Counted from the first letter of the stretch, positions 20,613 to 29,733 are shown. The stretch is DNA of 64,000 nt from Citrobacter sp. Res13-Sevr-PEB04-36 (GCF_015672735.1 NZ_JADABY010000054.1:21041-85040); one strand, 5' to 3'. Made by a program: numbers and translations. The notes: a model not told the origin generated them from the letters alone.

Positions 20613-21783
20613 TGCCGCCATGGACGACCTCGATATCCGCCACGAACAGCGCTTTTCCGGTGCCAGCCGAATTATCCTGCTCAGCACGCTGCTGTTTGCC
20701 ATCCTGGGCATCTGGGCATACTTCGGGACGTTAGATGAAGTCTCCACCGGCAGCGGCAAAGTGATCCCCAGCTCTCGCGAACAGGTGTTGCAGTCGCTTG
20801 ACGGCGGGATACTTGCCGAACTGACGGTGCGCGAAGGAGACAAAGTGCAGGCCAATCAGGTGGTGGCCCGTCTCGACCCGACCCGCTCGGAATCTAACGT
20901 CGGCGAAAGCGCCGCCCGATACCGCGCCTCGCTGGCTTCCAGCGCGCGACTCAATGCCGAAGTCAACGATCTGCCGCTGACCTTTCCCGATGCGCTGAAC
21001 GCCTGGCCCGACCTTATCGCCTCCGAAACCCGGCTGTATAAAAGCCGTCGGGCGCAGCTTGCCGACGCGATGGTCGAACTCCAGGATGCGTTGGTCTCGG
21101 TAAATAAAGAGCTGGCAATCACCCAGCGGCTGGAGAAAAGCGGCGCCGCCAGCCATGTGGAAGTGCTACGCCTGCAGCGACAAAAAAGCGACCTCGGACT
21201 AAAAATCACCGATCTGCGATCGCAGTATTACGTGCAGGCGCGGGAAGCACTGTCAAAAGCCAACGCCGAAGTGGATATGCTGGCGGCCATTTTGAAAGGG
21301 CGTGAAGATTCCGTCACCCGTCTGACCGTCCGCGCCCCGATGCGCGGCATCGTGAAAAACATCCAGGTCACCACCATTGGCGGCGTGATCCCCCCCAACG
21401 GCGAGATGATGGAGATTGTGCCGGTAGACGATCACTTGCTGATTGAAACACGTCTGTCGCCGCGCGATATCGCCTTTATTCACCCCGGACAGCGGGCGCT
21501 GGTGAAAATCACCGCCTATGACTACGCCATCTACGGCGGGCTGGAAGGCGTGGTCGAAACTATCTCCCCGGACACCATTCAGGACAAAGTAAAGCCAGAA
21601 GTCTTCTACTACCGCGTGTTTATCCGCACCCATCAGGACTATTTGCAGAACCAACTGGGTCGTCATTTCTCAATCGTTCCGGGCATGATTGCCACCGTGG
21701 ATATAAAAACCGGTGAAAAAACCATCGCCGACTATTTAATCAAACCGTTTAATCGCGCAAAAGAAGCGCTACGCGAGCGCTAA
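20593..21783 (+). CDS. bapD: HlyD-family membrane-fusion protein of the BapA type I secretion system
   Basis: The 396-residue periplasmic adaptor links the ABC transporter to the outer-membrane channel. A single N-terminal transmembrane helix (IILLSTLLFAILGIWAYFG, about residues 26-44) precedes a split lipoyl/barrel-sandwich domain (VREGDKVQANQVVARLDP and VRAPMRGIVKNI). Between the halves is a long coiled-coil hairpin (about 110-235), and the protein ends in a beta-barrel region. The ATG at 20593 follows GGAGTGG and lies inside the end of bapC, so the genes are coupled. It is the last gene of the operon, 72 bp before ssrA. Confidence 0.92.
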   Translation: MKTNPHDAAMDDLDIRHEQRFSGASRIILLSTLLFAILGIWAYFGTLDEVSTGSGKVIPSSREQVLQSLDGGILAELTVREGDKVQANQVVARLDPTRSESNVGESAARYRASLASSARLNAEVNDLPLTFPDALNAWPDLIASETRLYKSRRAQLADAMVELQDALVSVNKELAITQRLEKSGAASHVEVLRLQRQKSDLGLKITDLRSQYYVQAREALSKANAEVDMLAAILKGREDSVTRLTVRAPMRGIVKNIQVTTIGGVIPPNGEMMEIVPVDDHLLIETRLSPRDIAFIHPGQRALVKITAYDYAIYGGLEGVVETISPDTIQDKVKPEVFYYRVFIRTHQDYLQNQLGRHFSIVPGMIATVDIKTGEKTIADYLIKPFNRAKEALRER

Positions 21784-21835
21784 ATCGTTGAGGATAAGGG
21801 GTTGCAGGGGCTGGTCACGCGTGTCACAAGTCTGT

Positions 21836-21841
21836 TATACT
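21836..21841 (+). promoter_or_regulatory. -10 element of the ssrA promoter
   Basis: TATACT lies 15 bp before the tmRNA 5' end. No good -35 match is seen 16-18 bp upstream, so only the -10 is called. Confidence 0.5.
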
Positions 21842-21855
21842 TGCCTTAACACATT

Positions 21856-22218
21856 GGGGCTGATTCTGGATTCGACGGGATTTGCGAAACCCAAGGTGCA
21901 TGCCGAGGGGCGGTTGGCCTCGTAAAAAGCCGCAAAAAAATAGTCGCAAACGACGAAAACTACGCTTTAGCAGCTTAATAACCTGCTAAGAGCCCTCTCT
22001 CCCTAGCTTCCGCTCTTAAGACGGGGATCAAGAGAGGTCAAACCCAAAAGAGATCGCGCGGATGTCCTGCCTGGGGCTGAAGTGCTAAAACTAATCAGGC
22101 TAGTTCGTTAGTGGCGTGTCTGTCCGCAGCTGGCGTGCGAATGTAAAGACTGACTAAGCATGTAGTACCGAGGATGTAGGAATTTCGGACGCGGGTTCAA
22201 CTCCCGCCAGCTCCACCA
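21856..22218 (+). ncRNA. ssrA: Transfer-messenger RNA (tmRNA, SsrA)
   Basis: A 363-nt RNA, the E. coli length. It starts GGGGCTGATTCTGGATTCGA and ends with a tRNA-like T-arm and CCACCA (GGGTTCAACTCCCGCC). The tag frame begins with GCA at 21946 and encodes ANDENYALAA, stopping at 21976-21978. tmRNA rescues stalled ribosomes with SmpB. Its 3' end is also the integration site of the island that follows, and the copy is intact after integration. Confidence 0.98.
22185..22218 (+). other. Probable attL of the island (3' end of ssrA)
   Basis: CP4-57-family elements integrate into the ssrA 3' end, and a CP4-57-type integrase gene starts 205 bp downstream. The crossover should lie in the T-arm/acceptor region. 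I found no second copy of this segment in the window, so attR is probably outside. Confidence 0.7.
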
Positions 22219-22264
22219 AAATTCTCCATCGGTGATTACCAGAGTCATCCGATGAAGTCCTAAG

Positions 22265-22297
22265 AGCCCGCACGGCGCAAGCCCTGCGGGCTTTTTT
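22265..22297 (+). terminator. Rho-independent terminator after ssrA
   Basis: AGCCCGCA (22265-22272) pairs with TGCGGGCT (22285-22292), followed by a run of T. Confidence 0.9.
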
Positions 22298-22351
22298 GTG
22301 CCCTCAAATTGTCCCGCGAAGTCCGAAGAGAACTAATTAAATCCGAACCTT

Positions 22352-22404
22352 TTAGGCACCTTGTTAGGCACCTCATAAAGCTTTATTGTTTTTGAGGTGC
22401 CTAA
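22352..22404. promoter_or_regulatory. TTAGGCACCT repeat cluster upstream of intA
   Basis: TTAGGCACCT occurs twice in direct orientation (22352-22361, 22364-22373) and once inverted as AGGTGCCTAA (22395-22404). The second and third copies can form an 11-bp stem. The cluster ends 18 bp before intA. I infer a binding site for integrase arm-type contacts or for an AlpA-like regulator. Confidence 0.6.
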
Positions 22405-22422
22405 AACTATGGAAACCCGGCA

Positions 22423-23664
22423 ATGGCAAGACAAACCAAACCTCTATCCGTTAAAGAAATCGAATCCGCCAACCCCAAAGAAGCGGACTACGTTCTCTAT
22501 GATGGTGATGGCCTTGAGCTACTCATCAAATCCAGCGGAAGTAAAATCTGGCAGTTTCGCTACATTCGCCCTGTCACTAAGAAACGTGCGAAGAAGAGCA
22601 TAGGTCCCTACCCGTCAGTTACCCTTGCCGATGCCCGAAACTATCGGGCAGAGTCCCGCTCTCTTCTGGCGAAACAAATTGATCCCCAGGAACATCAGCA
22701 GGAACAACTGCGCAGTTCAATTGAAGCCAAAACCAATACTTTCCAGCTCGTAGCTGAACGTTGGTGGAATGTGAAGAAAGCAAGCGTGACAGCGGACTAT
22801 GCAGAAGATATCTGGCGCTCTCTTGAGAGAGATGTCTTTCCTGCAATTGGGGACGTTAGCGTTACAGATATTAAAGCTCACACACTGGTTCAGGCCGTTC
22901 AACCTGTTCAGGCCAGAGGAGCACTGGAAACCGTTCGTCGACTGTGCCAACGCATTAATGAGGTCATGATCTATGCCCAAAACACAGGGCTGATTGATGC
23001 TGTTCCCAGCGTTAATATCGGTAAAGCCTTCGAGAAGCCTCAGAAAAAGAACATGCCCAGCATTCGACCGGACCAGCTACCTCAACTGATGCAGACAATG
23101 CGAACAGCCAGCATTAGCCTTTCCACACGCTGCCTGTTCATGTGGCAACTTCTTACTATTACCCGCCCTGCCGAAGCGGCTGAAGCTCGCTGGGAAGAGG
23201 TAGACATAGAAGCGCGAGAGTGGAAGATTCCTGCAGCACGCATGAAAATGAACCGCGACCATACTGTTCCATTGTCAGATGAAGCAATTGCGATACTGGA
23301 GATGATGAAGCCGTTAAGTGGTAATCGAGAATTTATCTTTCCCAGTCGCATTAAGCCTACCCAGCCGATGAACAGCCAGACAGTGAATGCTGCACTCAAG
23401 CGTGCTGGCTTAGGAGGCATACTCGTATCACACGGTTTACGTTCTATCGCTAGTACGGCACTCAATGAGGAAGGATTTCTGCCTGATGTCATTGAAGCAG
23501 CACTGGCTCATGTAGACAAAAATGAGGTACGTCGCGCTTATAACCGCAGTGATTACCTTGAGCAACGGCGACCGATGATGCAATGGTGGGCTGATTTTGT
23601 TATGGCTGCTGATCGCGGAAGTATGATTGAGGGAGGTATGAGGGGAGAGCGTTTAGCGGGATGA
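22423..23664 (+). CDS. intA: Tyrosine integrase of CP4-57 type
   Basis: The 413-residue product has the length and sequence style of E. coli CP4-57 IntA (SlpA). An N-terminal DUF4102 arm-binding domain (LSVKEIESANPKEADYVLYD) is followed by the core-binding domain and the catalytic domain. The catalytic set is visible: Arg near 247 (TITRPAEAAEARW), HGLR near 337-340, LAH near 363 and Tyr in RRAYNR near 373. It catalyses integration and excision at ssrA. The gene runs away from ssrA, and in E. coli its expression is raised by AlpA; an alpA gene lies 16.5 kb downstream here. Confidence 0.96.
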   Translation: MARQTKPLSVKEIESANPKEADYVLYDGDGLELLIKSSGSKIWQFRYIRPVTKKRAKKSIGPYPSVTLADARNYRAESRSLLAKQIDPQEHQQEQLRSSIEAKTNTFQLVAERWWNVKKASVTADYAEDIWRSLERDVFPAIGDVSVTDIKAHTLVQAVQPVQARGALETVRRLCQRINEVMIYAQNTGLIDAVPSVNIGKAFEKPQKKNMPSIRPDQLPQLMQTMRTASISLSTRCLFMWQLLTITRPAEAAEARWEEVDIEAREWKIPAARMKMNRDHTVPLSDEAIAILEMMKPLSGNREFIFPSRIKPTQPMNSQTVNAALKRAGLGGILVSHGLRSIASTALNEEGFLPDVIEAALAHVDKNEVRRAYNRSDYLEQRRPMMQWWADFVMAADRGSMIEGGMRGERLAG

Positions 23665-23802
23665 CGGATAATTAATGACAGTTCCCACTTTAGTAGTGGG
23701 CCAGATGAGAATTTATATTTCAAGCGAAAGCTAATAGTTTTAGAAATAAAGCTAATTAGCATAATATCTCTTAATTGAAGGGATATGGAGCCGCAGAAAT
23801 AA

Positions 23803-26800
23803 ATGAAGACACGGCAGTATGCGCAAAAATCAATCTTCGATCTGGAAGCAATCTTCGAGCAGTCCAGCAACAATGTTAGCGAACTTGAACAGTTGTTGAG
23901 CGAGCTGACCTTTCGCAACACTGCCAGGGCGCGGACGCTGACGGCTAAAATCGAGCAATCTCTATTTGCACTTAGCGGCCACAGCGTGGTCGCCATGTCG
24001 GCTTCCAGCCCATCAACACGCCATCCCGATTCGGTGTCCATTCAATCTTCTCGAGTTGTGCCCCACAATTCGCCTGCTGCGGAAGAGCAACTGCAACTGA
24101 AGGCCATCCCAGACTCTGCCATACGAGAGCAATTCGACAAAGACCAAATCGACCTTGGTCCGATCCCGTCTTTTTCTCCATCAGGTAAGGCGAATGATGC
24201 GCGAGCAATACTGGCAGCATGGACAGCCCTCGAAGCACTGTCGCCTCAAGGTTATAAACGCCCAGAGGATATGGCAACCGGCGACCGCTCTAGGGTTGCT
24301 CTATTGGAGCGAGGTGTTCCATGGGGACCAAATGCCCGCAGCAAGCCCAGTTATAAGCTTTATTTCGAGGTCGTCCTCGGCTCCATCGCTCTCGACAAGG
24401 CGACGGACGAGCTGGTCAAGGTTTTTGGCGAGGATGAGGAGCGTTCACGCCCGGACGGTAAGAAAGCGGCCATCGGCTCGATCCTGATCGACAAAGAAGG
24501 CTATGTGCTTGAGGAAAAAGGCGTTGCCGTGTCCAGTTTTGCCTGGGCACTCAAGCCGGCTCTCGATCTGAAGCTTGGGAGTTTAGGGAATTGGCCGAAT
24601 GTTGAGCCGCGCATTATCGAGCATCTGGATCGAATGATTCGCCACCACAACAAAGATGGAGAACCCATACCGATCGATCTGAATGTTGTTCATAACGCTT
24701 ATAAATGGCTTGTATCGCAGTTCAGTGTACCCGAGCATTTGGTTGAGCCACCCACATTCGCGATTAAGGTGTTTCATCATTTCAAGGCTAAGGCGCCGCC
24801 TGAACCTTCGTTACTGAATTCCTTCTATCTTGAAGATCTCGGTGAAGCAACCAAATTGCTCGAGACGGGCAAAGCCGGAACCGGTTTGCGCCGCTACATG
24901 GGAATTGGCAGACCTGACCAGAAAATCGACGTGCTATCGCCCATTTCCGCAGTTGAGCCGTTCGTCGCACCGTCGCTCATGCCGCAGGCTCGTTGGCCTT
25001 CGAAAGGCGGCCATCCACTGGTGTTGCTTCAACAGGCTGCCGTGAATGCGGCGCGTGCTGAGCTGAATGATGCTCCAGGTATCATCGGCGTCAATGGGCC
25101 TCCGGGAACCGGTAAGACCACTCTTCTCCGGGATATCGTCGTTGGATGCATTCTCGATCGGGCCACGGCGATGTCCGGCTTCAACAAACCGCAGGATGCC
25201 TTTTCCACAACAGGCGAGAAGCTGGCATTCGGTTCCAATGCATTCCTGCACTTCTACAAGTTACATGCATCCTTGAGGGGCCATGAGATCGTCGTAGCCT
25301 CCTCCAATAACAAAGCGGTCGAAAACGTCAGTAAAGAGCTTCCTCTCAAGGAAGCCAATGGTCGCCATGAACAGATCGCCTACTTCCGGTCCATCAGCGA
25401 CCTGATTGCGAATCCCAAACGCGCCGGCTATTTCGAAGCCGAGGCCGAGGGGGACATCCCCTCCGACACTGTCGAAACCTGGGGGCTGATCGCCGCTGCT
25501 CTCGGCAAGAGCAGCAACCGAGGCGCGTTTCAGCAAGGTTTCTGGTGGAATGAAGACGGTGGTTTCCTTACCTACCTGAAAGCAGCTCGCGGCATAAATG
25601 TCATGCGTGAGATCAAGGACGAGCGAACTGGCGAAACCATCGATCGTGTGATGCCCAGCGTGGTTGTCAATGAGCGGCCCAGCACCAACGAAGCGGATGC
25701 TGCTGCGGCCTGGCTGAAAGCGCGAACCGCCTTTCTTAAACTTAAGGAGACGGTAGACGCCGAAATCGCCAGCATCGAAGAGATGCGACGGGATATCCAG
25801 GCGCTCAAGGGAGCGATCACCGAACTTCAAAGGGCTGAACAGCGTCGACCGAGTCTGAATGAAGCCGTCGAAGAGGCACACAAGACTGCTGAATCCTGCC
25901 AACGAGAGCATGAGAAGGCAAAATCGCAGATCGAGCAGGACAAGATCATGCTCGACAGCCATCTTGCTTGCCGTCCAGGTTTCTTCTCCCGTTTGTTTGC
26001 GACTGCGGCCTGGAAGTCGTGGAGATCGACACTGCAGAAGCTCTCGACGACCTTGCAGCAATCAGTCATACGGGCGCAGGGGACGGACGGTGCCCTAGAG
26101 CTTGCAAGGGCTGAGTGGAGCAATACTGAGTCCCAGTTACAGCAACTCGACCAGGAAATTTCCAGCAAATGTCAGGCTGTCTCGAAATTGAAGGCAACCG
26201 AGGCACAGGCACGAAACCGTATGGGAGACAGGGTCGTTGATGAGAGGTTCTTCGAGCGCGAGCACGAGGCTATCCACCTCACTGCGCCATGGCTTCCCGA
26301 TGAGGTTCATCGCCTGCGGGAGGATCTTTTCGCCGCTGCCCTGACTGTGCATAAAACGTTCATCGATGCTTCGGCCAGCCGCTTGCAACACAATCTTGGG
26401 TTATTGATGTCAGGCATGGTAGCTGGTGCCTTCCAGTCTTCCGCTCACCGTGAACTTCTCCCCGACCTTTGGTCAAGCCTTTTCGTGGTTGTGCCGACCG
26501 TGTCCACGACATTCGCCTCTGTTCGGACGATGTTCGGGGATCTGCCACCAGAGAGCATTGGTTGGCTTCTGGTAGATGAAGCGGGCCAAGCCGTTCCTCA
26601 GGCAGCAGTTGGAGCTATCATGCGGGCAAAGCGCTCCATTGTGGTAGGTGACCCGTTGCAAATCCCACCTGTAGTTTCACTTCCTGAAAAGCTGAACGCC
26701 GAAATCTGCAAGTTCTTTGACATTGACCAAGTCGAATGGTCTGCCCCCGCAGCATCTACGCAGACCCTTGCTGATCAGGCATCGCGCTTCAAATCCACCT

Positions 26801-27432
26801 TCGTCATGGACGTAGGTGATCGAGAAGTCGGGCTGCCATTGCTCGTTCACAGGCGTTGCCAGAACCCAATGTTTGATGTTTCTAACTCCATCGCCTATGC
26901 CGGGCAGATGGTCCATGCTGTCGGGCCTAAAAAACCCGGATCTATAGGCTCGGCTTTGGGGAGATCTCACTGGGTGGATATCAATGGCGATGCTGAGACG
27001 AAGTGGTGTCCCGACGAGGGCGAAGCGGTTGTGCGAATGCTCAAAGAGCTGGCAGCATCGGGCATTACAAATCCGGACGTATTTATCATCACACCATTCA
27101 AGATCGTAGAGCAGAACATGCGTCGGCGTCTCGACAGTGAAACTGATCTGCTGCGAACGTTCGGCGTAAAGCTGGATGAATGGTGCCGTGATCGTGTAGG
27201 CACAATCCACACGTTCCAGGGCCGAGAGGCGGACACGGTAATCCTGTTGCTGGGTGCGCCGAAAGCGAGTCAGCAAAGAGCACGTCAGTGGGCGGCAAGC
27301 CCACCAAACATAATCAATGTAGCCGTCTCACGCGCCAAGCAAAACCTGTATGTGGTCGGCTCGGCTGCTGCATGGACAGGGGCGGGAACTAGCCTTCAGG
27401 TCCTGCATCGGCAATTGGCGAAATCAGCCTAA
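23803..27432 (+). CDS. UPF1/DNA2-like superfamily 1 helicase, 1209 residues
   Basis: Walker A is GVNGPPGTGKTTLLRD at about residues 427-442, a coiled-coil block lies at about 640-800, Walker B is LLVDEAGQAVPQA near 924, GDPLQIPPVV (motif III) is near 948, TFQGREADTVILL is near 1137 and VAVSRAKQNLYVVGS (motif VI) is near 1170. This is the DEAG-box UPF1/DNA2/NAM7 group, which translocates on single-stranded nucleic acid. The first 400 residues match no domain I know. It stands alone 138 bp after intA, is richer in G+C than the genes that follow, and lacks an obvious nuclease domain. Its position in an integrase-proximal defence cargo suggests anti-phage action, which is inference. A hairpin (27447-27464) follows it. 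Confidence 0.85.
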   Translation: MKTRQYAQKSIFDLEAIFEQSSNNVSELEQLLSELTFRNTARARTLTAKIEQSLFALSGHSVVAMSASSPSTRHPDSVSIQSSRVVPHNSPAAEEQLQLKAIPDSAIREQFDKDQIDLGPIPSFSPSGKANDARAILAAWTALEALSPQGYKRPEDMATGDRSRVALLERGVPWGPNARSKPSYKLYFEVVLGSIALDKATDELVKVFGEDEERSRPDGKKAAIGSILIDKEGYVLEEKGVAVSSFAWALKPALDLKLGSLGNWPNVEPRIIEHLDRMIRHHNKDGEPIPIDLNVVHNAYKWLVSQFSVPEHLVEPPTFAIKVFHHFKAKAPPEPSLLNSFYLEDLGEATKLLETGKAGTGLRRYMGIGRPDQKIDVLSPISAVEPFVAPSLMPQARWPSKGGHPLVLLQQAAVNAARAELNDAPGIIGVNGPPGTGKTTLLRDIVVGCILDRATAMSGFNKPQDAFSTTGEKLAFGSNAFLHFYKLHASLRGHEIVVASSNNKAVENVSKELPLKEANGRHEQIAYFRSISDLIANPKRAGYFEAEAEGDIPSDTVETWGLIAAALGKSSNRGAFQQGFWWNEDGGFLTYLKAARGINVMREIKDERTGETIDRVMPSVVVNERPSTNEADAAAAWLKARTAFLKLKETVDAEIASIEEMRRDIQALKGAITELQRAEQRRPSLNEAVEEAHKTAESCQREHEKAKSQIEQDKIMLDSHLACRPGFFSRLFATAAWKSWRSTLQKLSTTLQQSVIRAQGTDGALELARAEWSNTESQLQQLDQEISSKCQAVSKLKATEAQARNRMGDRVVDERFFEREHEAIHLTAPWLPDEVHRLREDLFAAALTVHKTFIDASASRLQHNLGLLMSGMVAGAFQSSAHRELLPDLWSSLFVVVPTVSTTFASVRTMFGDLPPESIGWLLVDEAGQAVPQAAVGAIMRAKRSIVVGDPLQIPPVVSLPEKLNAEICKFFDIDQVEWSAPAASTQTLADQASRFKSTFVMDVGDREVGLPLLVHRRCQNPMFDVSNSIAYAGQMVHAVGPKKPGSIGSALGRSHWVDINGDAETKWCPDEGEAVVRMLKELAASGITNPDVFIITPFKIVEQNMRRRLDSETDLLRTFGVKLDEWCRDRVGTIHTFQGREADTVILLLGAPKASQQRARQWAASPPNIINVAVSRAKQNLYVVGSAAAWTGAGTSLQVLHRQLAKSA

Positions 27433-27446
27433 CAATCTCCGAGGTG

Positions 27447-27464
27447 GCCCTCATTATTGAGGGC
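27447..27464 (+). terminator. Hairpin after the SF1 helicase gene
   Basis: GCCCTCA-TTAT-TGAGGGC is a perfect 7-bp stem 15 bases after the stop. There is no T-run, so terminator function is uncertain. Confidence 0.35.
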
Positions 27465-27646
27465 TCATCGCGACTCATTTTTGGCTAACTTCAGTAATGG
27501 GCTGGCCGCTATGTGTTAAAATCTGACATTGCTCACATAATAATCAAGCAGTCACTTTTCACCGCCCATCCAAGCTTGATAATTCTTACCGCTCCCCTTA
27601 TATCCACACTGAGGAATAACCTCTGACATGGCTAAGGAGTATGATT

Positions 27647-27775
27647 ATGGGGCTTAAACCTGGTCCAAAACCAATCGCAAAATCAACAGGAAAACCCGAT
27701 CAACGCAGACGTGATAATAAGGATACACCCGGCAATACCCCAGGACTGAAACCAAGCAAATCAACTGGGAAGTAA
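27647..27775 (+). CDS. Possible 42-residue basic small protein
   Basis: ATG at 27647 follows AAGGAG at a spacing of 7, a strong ribosome-binding site. The product is rich in Lys, Pro and Gly (begins MGLKPGPKPIAKSTGK) and repeats its own pattern near the C-terminus (GLKPSKSTGK). No signal peptide or membrane segment. It lies in the 540-bp gap between the SF1 helicase and the DUF2971 gene, and I do not recognise a family. Confidence 0.45.
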   Translation: MGLKPGPKPIAKSTGKPDQRRRDNKDTPGNTPGLKPSKSTGK

Positions 27776-27974
27776 TCGTTCAAGGGTATGGAGAATTCAT
27801 CTATACCCTTATCTCATCAAATCAGTCTGCTTTAGCCCGTTTAGTGCCAATAGCGGACATTGCTAACATTATCTAATACACAACAAAAAATGTCAGTCTA
27901 TATGATATCATCTACTGTCTTTTAAATTCCCCACCTGTCTCGGTTATTAGTGTTAGATAAGGAATCAAAAAATC

Positions 27975-28649
27975 ATGAGAGCATATAAATTTAGGTCGGC
28001 TTCTCAAATAGCATTTACCCTAGATATAATTTTTAATCGTAGGCTTTTTTGCTCTGACTGGAAAATGTTGAATGACCCAATGGAAGGGATGTTTGTTTTC
28101 TCTCATCAAACATCTGATGGTTACGACTATAAAAAAGAAATTCAGCAGATAATAGAAGAAAAGAAACGGCTTAAGGTTTGTTCTCTTTCAGCTACATATG
28201 AGTCTCATTTACTTTGGGCTCACTATGCTGGGGGGTTTGATGGTTGCGCTATCGAAATTGAAATCCCAGACAATCATCACAGTATTAAACAAATTGAATA
28301 TAGAGGTGTATTTGCAAATTTAGCAATGCCCAATATTTCTAGTCCTGATGAACTTGCTAACCAAGTTTTATCCTCTAAATATCGAGAATGGGAATACGAA
28401 CAGGAAGTTAGGATTTTGCAAACGAATGAGTGGTTTTACTTAGATAAACCAGTTCGACGAGTAATAGCAGGGCATAGAATGCCTTCGGCATTATTTGAAG
28501 CCATGAATATAATATGCAACTCGATGGGGATTGAATTTTGCCGTACTGGAATTGGTGATGAGGGGATTGATGCCGATTATGTTGAGCCCTCAAAAATTCT
28601 AACGCCGAATAATCATCTTGACTGGAATGTACTAAAAAATGACCGATGA
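27975..28649 (+). CDS. DUF2971 domain protein
   Basis: The 224-residue product has the DUF2971 signature: an N-terminal YKFRSASQIAFTLD, LNDPMEGMF near 35, KVCSLSATYESHLLWAHYAGG at about 65-85, then DGCAIEIEI and a EYEQEVRIL segment. The biochemical activity of the family is unknown to me; members are scattered in accessory regions. The gene is AT-rich compared with the helicase before it, pointing to a separate origin. SD-like AAGGAATC precedes the ATG. Confidence 0.8.
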   Translation: MRAYKFRSASQIAFTLDIIFNRRLFCSDWKMLNDPMEGMFVFSHQTSDGYDYKKEIQQIIEEKKRLKVCSLSATYESHLLWAHYAGGFDGCAIEIEIPDNHHSIKQIEYRGVFANLAMPNISSPDELANQVLSSKYREWEYEQEVRILQTNEWFYLDKPVRRVIAGHRMPSALFEAMNIICNSMGIEFCRTGIGDEGIDADYVEPSKILTPNNHLDWNVLKNDR

Positions 28650-28789
28650 ATTAGAGATTTATCTGGTTAGCAGAGTGTAAGGCTCAAGATTCCCACGCTC
28701 AATAACCAATTGATTGTGAATAACTTTCACCCACAATTGCTCGATGTGAAACCATGAGCAATTGTGATGTAAATGTATGCAACAGGTTT

Positions 28790-29416
28790 TTATATCTTAT
28801 TCCCAAGTATTAACTGTGTTGAGCGAGCCATAATTCTAAATATAAATGGCATACCCTCTGTTAGCTCATCTAGTGTTGGCGTTCGCCTGCTTGCTTCCAA
28901 AAGTATTGAACGCAGAAACTCAACTTCTGGATCACATGCAATTTCTTCATCCAATGCCTTAAGTTTGCCTTTTATTTCTTTTATCTCTGACAAACTATGG
29001 TTGAGGGTTTCACTTCCCTTTATTTCTGAAAGTATACGTCTTTCATGGTAATTAAGTTGCTCACGGAAAAACAATGCCATACTGGCTTTCTTTACTAAAA
29101 GCTCCATTTCCTTTCTTTTTTTCTCAAGATCTAAGATTTCTTCTTGAGTTGAGTTTTTATTCGTTTTTAGGGATTTTAACTCACTAATAGTCTTAGTTAT
29201 GGACTCTAATGAAGTGGCCTCAAGCTGTTCTAAATCTGACTGTGTAATAGCAGGCTTCGACAATGAATAGATGCAAACAATAGTCATTACAAAACCTACA
29301 ACAGCCATCCCATTTAAATAAATTGGCAGTTCCAATTTATTTAAATACGCAAATAAACCACCTATAATGAAATAAGCCATGCTTAACAAAACCAGTACAG
29401 TACAAAACCGCCTCAT
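28790..29416 (-). CDS. Membrane-anchored coiled-coil protein of unknown function
   Basis: The 208-residue product has two N-terminal transmembrane segments (about 5-24, VLVLLSMAYFIIGGLFAYL, and 33-52, YLNGMAVVGFVMTIVCIY). A long charged coiled-coil (about 60-165) follows, with heptads rich in Leu, Lys and Glu. No catalytic motif is visible. It is convergent with the DUF2971 gene, and the two ends are 141 bp apart. Membrane-plus-coiled-coil architecture is common for effectors or scaffolds in defence loci, but no partner domain is present here. Confidence 0.65.
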   Translation of the reverse strand: MRRFCTVLVLLSMAYFIIGGLFAYLNKLELPIYLNGMAVVGFVMTIVCIYSLSKPAITQSDLEQLEATSLESITKTISELKSLKTNKNSTQEEILDLEKKRKEMELLVKKASMALFFREQLNYHERRILSEIKGSETLNHSLSEIKEIKGKLKALDEEIACDPEVEFLRSILLEASRRTPTLDELTEGMPFIFRIMARSTQLILGNKI

Positions 29417-29717
29417 TCTAACCTCGTTAAATTTTTTTAGTTTATATGGTTAACCTACTAAAGCCTTGTTCCCAGCATTTCGAGCAGGAACTTTACGTTC
29501 CTCACTTGAGCAAGCTACTGCGGCAACACAATATCTTAACTTAAAAAACTGAACTAGCAAGCTACTCATAACGTCCGCTCTTCGCTCTCAGCAGACCTTT
29601 ATCGGCAGGTACTTGTCTGCTGTGTGCCAGAAGCAGATATTATTATATAATTCTTTAACCAATGGATGAGGAAAAATTCTGGAACTTATTAAAACTTCAT
29701 AACTTTAAATCACCTCA
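29417..29717. other. Non-coding gap left of the IS3 element
   Basis: No supported gene. It contains one copy of a 31-bp dispersed repeat at 29570-29600, and its right end is the IS insertion point. Confidence 0.5.
29570..29600 (+). repeat. Dispersed repeat, copy 1
   Basis: GTCCGCTC..CGCTC..AGCAGACCTT shares about 27 of 31 positions with 32249-32279 in the same orientation. Both copies are intergenic. Confidence 0.6.
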
Positions 29718-29733
29718 TGTAAATAGACCCGTT

